The notes beneath the pieces are model-generated. The model saw nothing but the letters and a program-made list of their open reading frames with translations, was not told where the DNA came from and searched no databases. From Methanobacteriaceae archaeon UBA349 (GTDB taxonomy: Archaea; Methanobacteriota; Methanobacteria; Methanobacteriales; Methanobacteriaceae), in the NCBI GenBank assembly GCA_002509745.1, contig DAWK01000070.1:1-8227 (forward strand): a DNA stretch of 8,227 nt, written 5' to 3'. Position 1 is the stretch's first letter; every line of letters begins with the position of its first letter. Positions 6,313 through 8,227 of this stretch are shown here, piece by piece. The position numbers were made by a program, and so were the translations under genes.

Positions 6313-6705
6313 ATGGTATTAAACGATGAATTAAAAGAAGCTATAGAAAAAAATTTAGTATTTTTAGCAACTGCCAGTATCCAAGGAGTTCCTAATGTAG
6401 TTCCTATTGGGTTTGCCAGGCCAATTGATGATAAGACCATTCTCATTGCAGATAACTATATGAACAAAACCCGAAAAAATCTGGATGAAAATCCTAAATT
6501 ATCTCTCATTGTATCTGATGCTAAAACATTCCCATATCAAGTCAAAGGAACTGTAGAAATTTTTGAATCTGGAGAGTACTTTGATCAAGTAGTGGACTGG
6601 GCCCAGAATGTAATGACGGAACTCCAACCAAAATCTGCTATTCTATTTAAGGTCGAGGAAGTATTTTCAGTTAGACCGGGGCCTGAAGCGGGTAAAAAAC
6701 TATAA
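6313..6705 (+). CDS. PNPOx-like FMN-binding split-barrel protein
   Basis: A 130-residue protein of the pyridoxamine 5'-phosphate oxidase-like split-barrel superfamily. Visible features are the N-terminal helix MVLNDELKEAIEKN, the strand-loop-strand LVFLATASIQGVPNVVPIGFARPID (about 15-39), the TILIADNYMNKTRKNLDENPKLSLIVSD segment (42-69) whose N51-K52-T53 and following helix usually hold the flavin phosphate, and YQVKGTVEIFESGEYFDQVVDWAQ (74-97). Its small size fits FMN-binding proteins of anaerobes rather than true PdxH, so pyridoxal phosphate synthesis should not be inferred; F420 or heme binding also occurs in the superfamily. The ATG at 6313 has a near-perfect AGGTGAT at 6303-6309. It is divergent from the MoaD-like operon and has the perfect operator copy at its promoter. 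A 90-nt gap separates it from the NifX-like gene. Confidence 0.88.
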   Translation: MVLNDELKEAIEKNLVFLATASIQGVPNVVPIGFARPIDDKTILIADNYMNKTRKNLDENPKLSLIVSDAKTFPYQVKGTVEIFESGEYFDQVVDWAQNVMTELQPKSAILFKVEEVFSVRPGPEAGKKL

Positions 6706-6708
6706 AAA

Positions 6709-6760
6709 ACATTTAATTGGATTACTATTTTTATTTAATTTTTTTATTTTAAGTAAATGT
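6709..6760 (+). terminator. Possible weak terminator after the PNPOx-like gene
   Basis: Runs of T (6728-6732, 6739-6745, 6747-6750) follow the stop codon at 6705, enclosed by a distant 7-bp inverted pair ACATTTA (6709-6715) and TAAATGT (6754-6760). The U-rich tract alone could terminate archaeal RNA polymerase; partial read-through to the next gene is possible. Confidence 0.4.
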
Positions 6761-6795
6761 TATGAGTAATTCTAAAAATAACTTCATGTGATAAA

Positions 6796-7137
6796 ATGAG
6801 TATAAAAGTTGCCGTTGCCAGCACTGATGGTAAATATATCAACCAGCATTTTGGAAAGGCCGATAAGTTTCTTATATTTGAAATTAATGGACCTGGAGAT
6901 TATAAATTTGTAGAATTGAGGGAAACTGAGCCTTCCTGTGGTAAATATGTTCAAAATAGAGAATGTGAATCATTTGATATTACATCTTTACTTACTGATT
7001 GTAAAGCAGTTATTGTAAGTCAGATAGGTCCTGGTGCTTCTCAAAGATTAATCAGTAAAGGAATTATTCCATTTATGCAGCCCAGCTTTATTGAGGAAGC
7101 TTTAGAGAAATTAAGTCATCATCTTGATAAACTTTGA
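6796..7137 (+). CDS. NifX/NifB-C-terminal-like protein (dinitrogenase FeMo-cofactor family)
   Basis: A 113-residue protein with the Nitro_FeMo-Co fold (RNase H-like): the N-terminal IKVAVASTDGKYINQHFGKADKFLIFEI (3-30) is the family signature, with the H18-F19-G20 motif that in NifB/NifX relatives lies at the cofactor end; then a beta strand YKFVELRETEP, a Cys-containing loop (C48, C57), LLTDCKAVIVSQIGPGASQRLISKGIIPFM (65-94), and a C-terminal helix. NifX, NafY, VnfX and the NifB C-terminal domain bind Fe-S precursors of nitrogenase cofactor, but stand-alone archaeal members occur without nitrogenase and their role is not settled; Fe-S or molybdenum cluster handling is a guess. No nif gene is seen here. 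The ATG at 6796 has GTGAT at 6788-6792. It follows the PNPOx-like gene by 90 nt and ends at a hairpin plus T-run (7156-7181), so it may be co-transcribed with that gene. Confidence 0.9.
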   Translation: MSIKVAVASTDGKYINQHFGKADKFLIFEINGPGDYKFVELRETEPSCGKYVQNRECESFDITSLLTDCKAVIVSQIGPGASQRLISKGIIPFMQPSFIEEALEKLSHHLDKL

Positions 7138-7155
7138 GTTGAATTAATTATTTAT

Positions 7156-7181
7156 AAAGAAAATATTTATTTTTCTTTTTT
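7156..7181 (+). terminator. Hairpin plus T-run terminator after the NifX-like gene
   Basis: AAAGAAAA at 7156-7163 and TTTTCTTT at 7171-7178 form an 8-bp stem with a 7-nt loop, running on into T's to 7181, 19 nt after the stop codon. The stem is A/T-dominated, so the T-tract is probably what counts. Confidence 0.55.
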
Positions 7182-7289
7182 AGGCTTTTGGAGTGTTGTT
7201 GCAATTTTTAATGTTTTGAAAAGTTTTAAAGTGTTATTATTATTATTTATTCATTTTCCATAATTATTTATGTGATAATACAAAAGAAT

Positions 7290-7321
7290 TATAACAATTG
7301 TTATATAACTATGGTTATATA
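7290..7321. promoter_or_regulatory. Tandem overlapping operators at the cysK promoter
   Basis: Two copies of TATAAC-N4-GTTATA overlap by two bases: 7290-7305 (spacer AATT, a perfect 16-bp palindrome) and 7304-7319 (spacer TATG, arms extending to 8 bp each at 7302-7309 and 7314-7321). Their centres are 14 bp apart. TATA-like strings (TTATATA at 7301-7307 and TTATATATAA at 7315-7324) lie within them, giving transcription starts near 7329 or 7344 and a short leader before the ATG at 7357. Occupation would hide the TATA box, so repression is the simple model. Confidence 0.7.
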
Positions 7322-7356
7322 TAATTAAATTTATAAAATATAAAATAGGTGAAAAG

Positions 7357-8227
7357 ATGGTAAAAATTCCAGAACTAAAAAGAGGAATAGCTAATGATAT
7401 CACAGAAACCATTGGAAATACTCCACTGGTAAGATTGAATAAATTAACAGAAGGACTTAAAGCTGACGTAGTAGTAAAACTCGAGTCATTCAACCCAATA
7501 AGTAGTGTAAAAGATAGAATTGGTGTAGCTTTAATTGAGTATGGTGAAGAACAGGGCCTGATTAAAGAGGATTCTGTACTTATTGAACCTACCAGTGGAA
7601 ATACGGGGATTGCCCTAGGATTTGTAGCTGCAGCTAAAGGATACAGATTAATATTAACTATGCCTGATACAATGTCATTAGAGCGAAGAAAACTTCTGGC
7701 AGTATTTGGGGCAGAAATTGTTTTAACTCCTGGAGCAGAGGGAATGCCTGGAGCAATAGCTAAAGCAGAACAGTTGGCCAAAGAAATACCAAATGCAGTT
7801 TTACCACAACAATTTAAAAACCCCGCCAATCCTAAAATCCACCGAGAAACCACTGCAGAAGAAATCTGGAGAGACACAGAAGGAAAAGCAGACATCATTG
7901 TTGCAGGTGTAGGTACTGGGGGCACTATTACTGGTGTAGCTGAAGTATTAAAAGAAAGGAAACCTGAATTTAAAGCAGTGGCTGTAGAACCTGAAACTTC
8001 TCAGGTACTGGCTACGGGTGTAAAAGGACCACACAAAATTCAAGGTATTGGGGCGGGATTTGTTCCTGAGATTCTCAGAACTGATTTAATTGATGAAATT
8101 ATTCCAGTTAAAGATGAAGATGCTGCTTCAACTTTATTGCGACTTGCACGTGAAGAGGGAATTCTTGCAGGTATTTCATCGGGTGCTGCCACTTGGGCGG
8201 CTATTGAACTGGCTAAGCGAAAAGAAA
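7357..8227 (+). CDS. cysK: Cysteine synthase A (O-acetylserine sulfhydrylase), 3' end cut by the window
   Basis: The frame is open from ATG 7357 to the window end, giving 290 residues of an expected 300-320. It is a fold-type II PLP enzyme that makes cysteine from O-acetylserine and sulfide in the cytoplasm. Visible signatures: [11 protein letters not shown] (18-28), [11 protein letters not shown] with the PLP-binding lysine K52, the substrate loop TSGNTG (79-84), [22 protein letters not shown] (150-171), the PLP-phosphate loop GTGGT (186-190), [11 protein letters not shown] (230-240; the CysE-binding and active-site region) and ISSGAA (273-278) where a Ser contacts the pyridine ring. NPISSVKDR and GIGAGF fit CysK-type enzymes rather than cystathionine beta-synthase, though a CBS-like or CysM activity cannot be wholly ruled out. 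AGGTGA at 7347-7352 is the ribosome binding site. The tandem operators at 7290-7321 point to regulation in common with the PNPOx-like and MoaD-like genes. A cysE gene may follow beyond the window. Confidence 0.95.
   Translation, partial: MVKIPELKRGIANDITETIGNTPLVRLNKLTEGLKADVVVKLESFNPISSVKDRIGVALIEYGEEQGLIKEDSVLIEPTSGNTGIALGFVAAAKGYRLILTMPDTMSLERRKLLAVFGAEIVLTPGAEGMPGAIAKAEQLAKEIPNAVLPQQFKNPANPKIHRETTAEEIWRDTEGKADIIVAGVGTGGTITGVAEVLKERKPEFKAVAVEPETSQVLATGVKGPHKIQGIGAGFVPEILRTDLIDEIIPVKDEDAASTLLRLAREEGILAGISSGAATWAAIELAKRKE

Noticed and set aside
6313..6705. True pyridoxamine 5'-phosphate oxidase (pdxH)
   Set aside because: At 130 residues it is too short for PdxH and lacks its C-terminal dimerisation region; only the general flavin split-barrel fold is supported.
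7251..7925. A 224-codon open frame on the - strand opposite cysK
   Set aside because: Its sequence is the low-information Pro/Ser/Ala-rich type expected from the complement of a coding strand, and the + strand frame has all CysK motifs and a strong ribosome binding site.

Overview
The window looks like chromosome of an AT-rich methanogenic archaeon, most likely of the Methanobacteriales. The signs are strong AGGTGAT/GGAG ribosome binding sites, very AT-rich intergenic regions with TATA-like boxes, a leading fragment that resembles an archaeal-only uncharacterised family (DUF2124-like), and a four-cysteine-cluster Fe-S protein typical of anaerobes. This assignment is inferred from gene content; no rRNA is present to confirm it.

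Layout. (1) 1-237: C-terminal end of a gene entering from the left. (2) 403-1430, + strand: a two-gene unit, a PAP2-type membrane phosphatase overlapping by 19 nt an NTF2/SnoaL-like small protein. (3) 1431-1769: non-coding, with a 10-bp inverted repeat that looks like a MarR-type operator. (4) 1770-3651, + strand: a marR-type regulator overlapping a MATE-family multidrug/Na+ antiporter gene, ending at a hairpin plus T-tract. (5) 3888-6038, - strand: an apparent operon read from right to left, with a MoaD/ThiS-like sulfur-carrier protein ending in Gly-Gly, a substrate-binding-protein-fold protein (NMT1/SsuA type) without a signal peptide, and a Cys-rich 4Fe-4S protein. (6) 6313-7137, + strand: a PNPOx-like flavin split-barrel protein and a NifX/NifB-C-like (FeMo-cofactor family) protein. 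(7) 7357 to the end, + strand: a cysteine synthase (cysK), cut by the window edge after 290 residues.

The most interesting signal is regulatory. A 16-bp palindrome of form TATAAC-N4-GTTATA occurs three times without mismatch: once in front of the PNPOx-like gene (6279-6294) and twice, overlapping, in front of cysK (7290-7305, 7304-7319). A close relative, TTAAC-AATT-GTTAA, lies in front of the MoaD-like/binding-protein/Fe-S operon (6129-6142). Three adjacent transcription units on both strands thus appear to share one operator, suggesting a local regulon that joins cysteine synthesis, a sulfur-carrier-like protein, a flavoprotein and an Fe-S protein. The MoaD-like + cytoplasmic binding-protein-fold + Cys-rich ferredoxin cluster has no transporter permease or ATPase beside it, and may be an undescribed sulfur or cofactor enzyme system rather than an uptake system. 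That role is inference.
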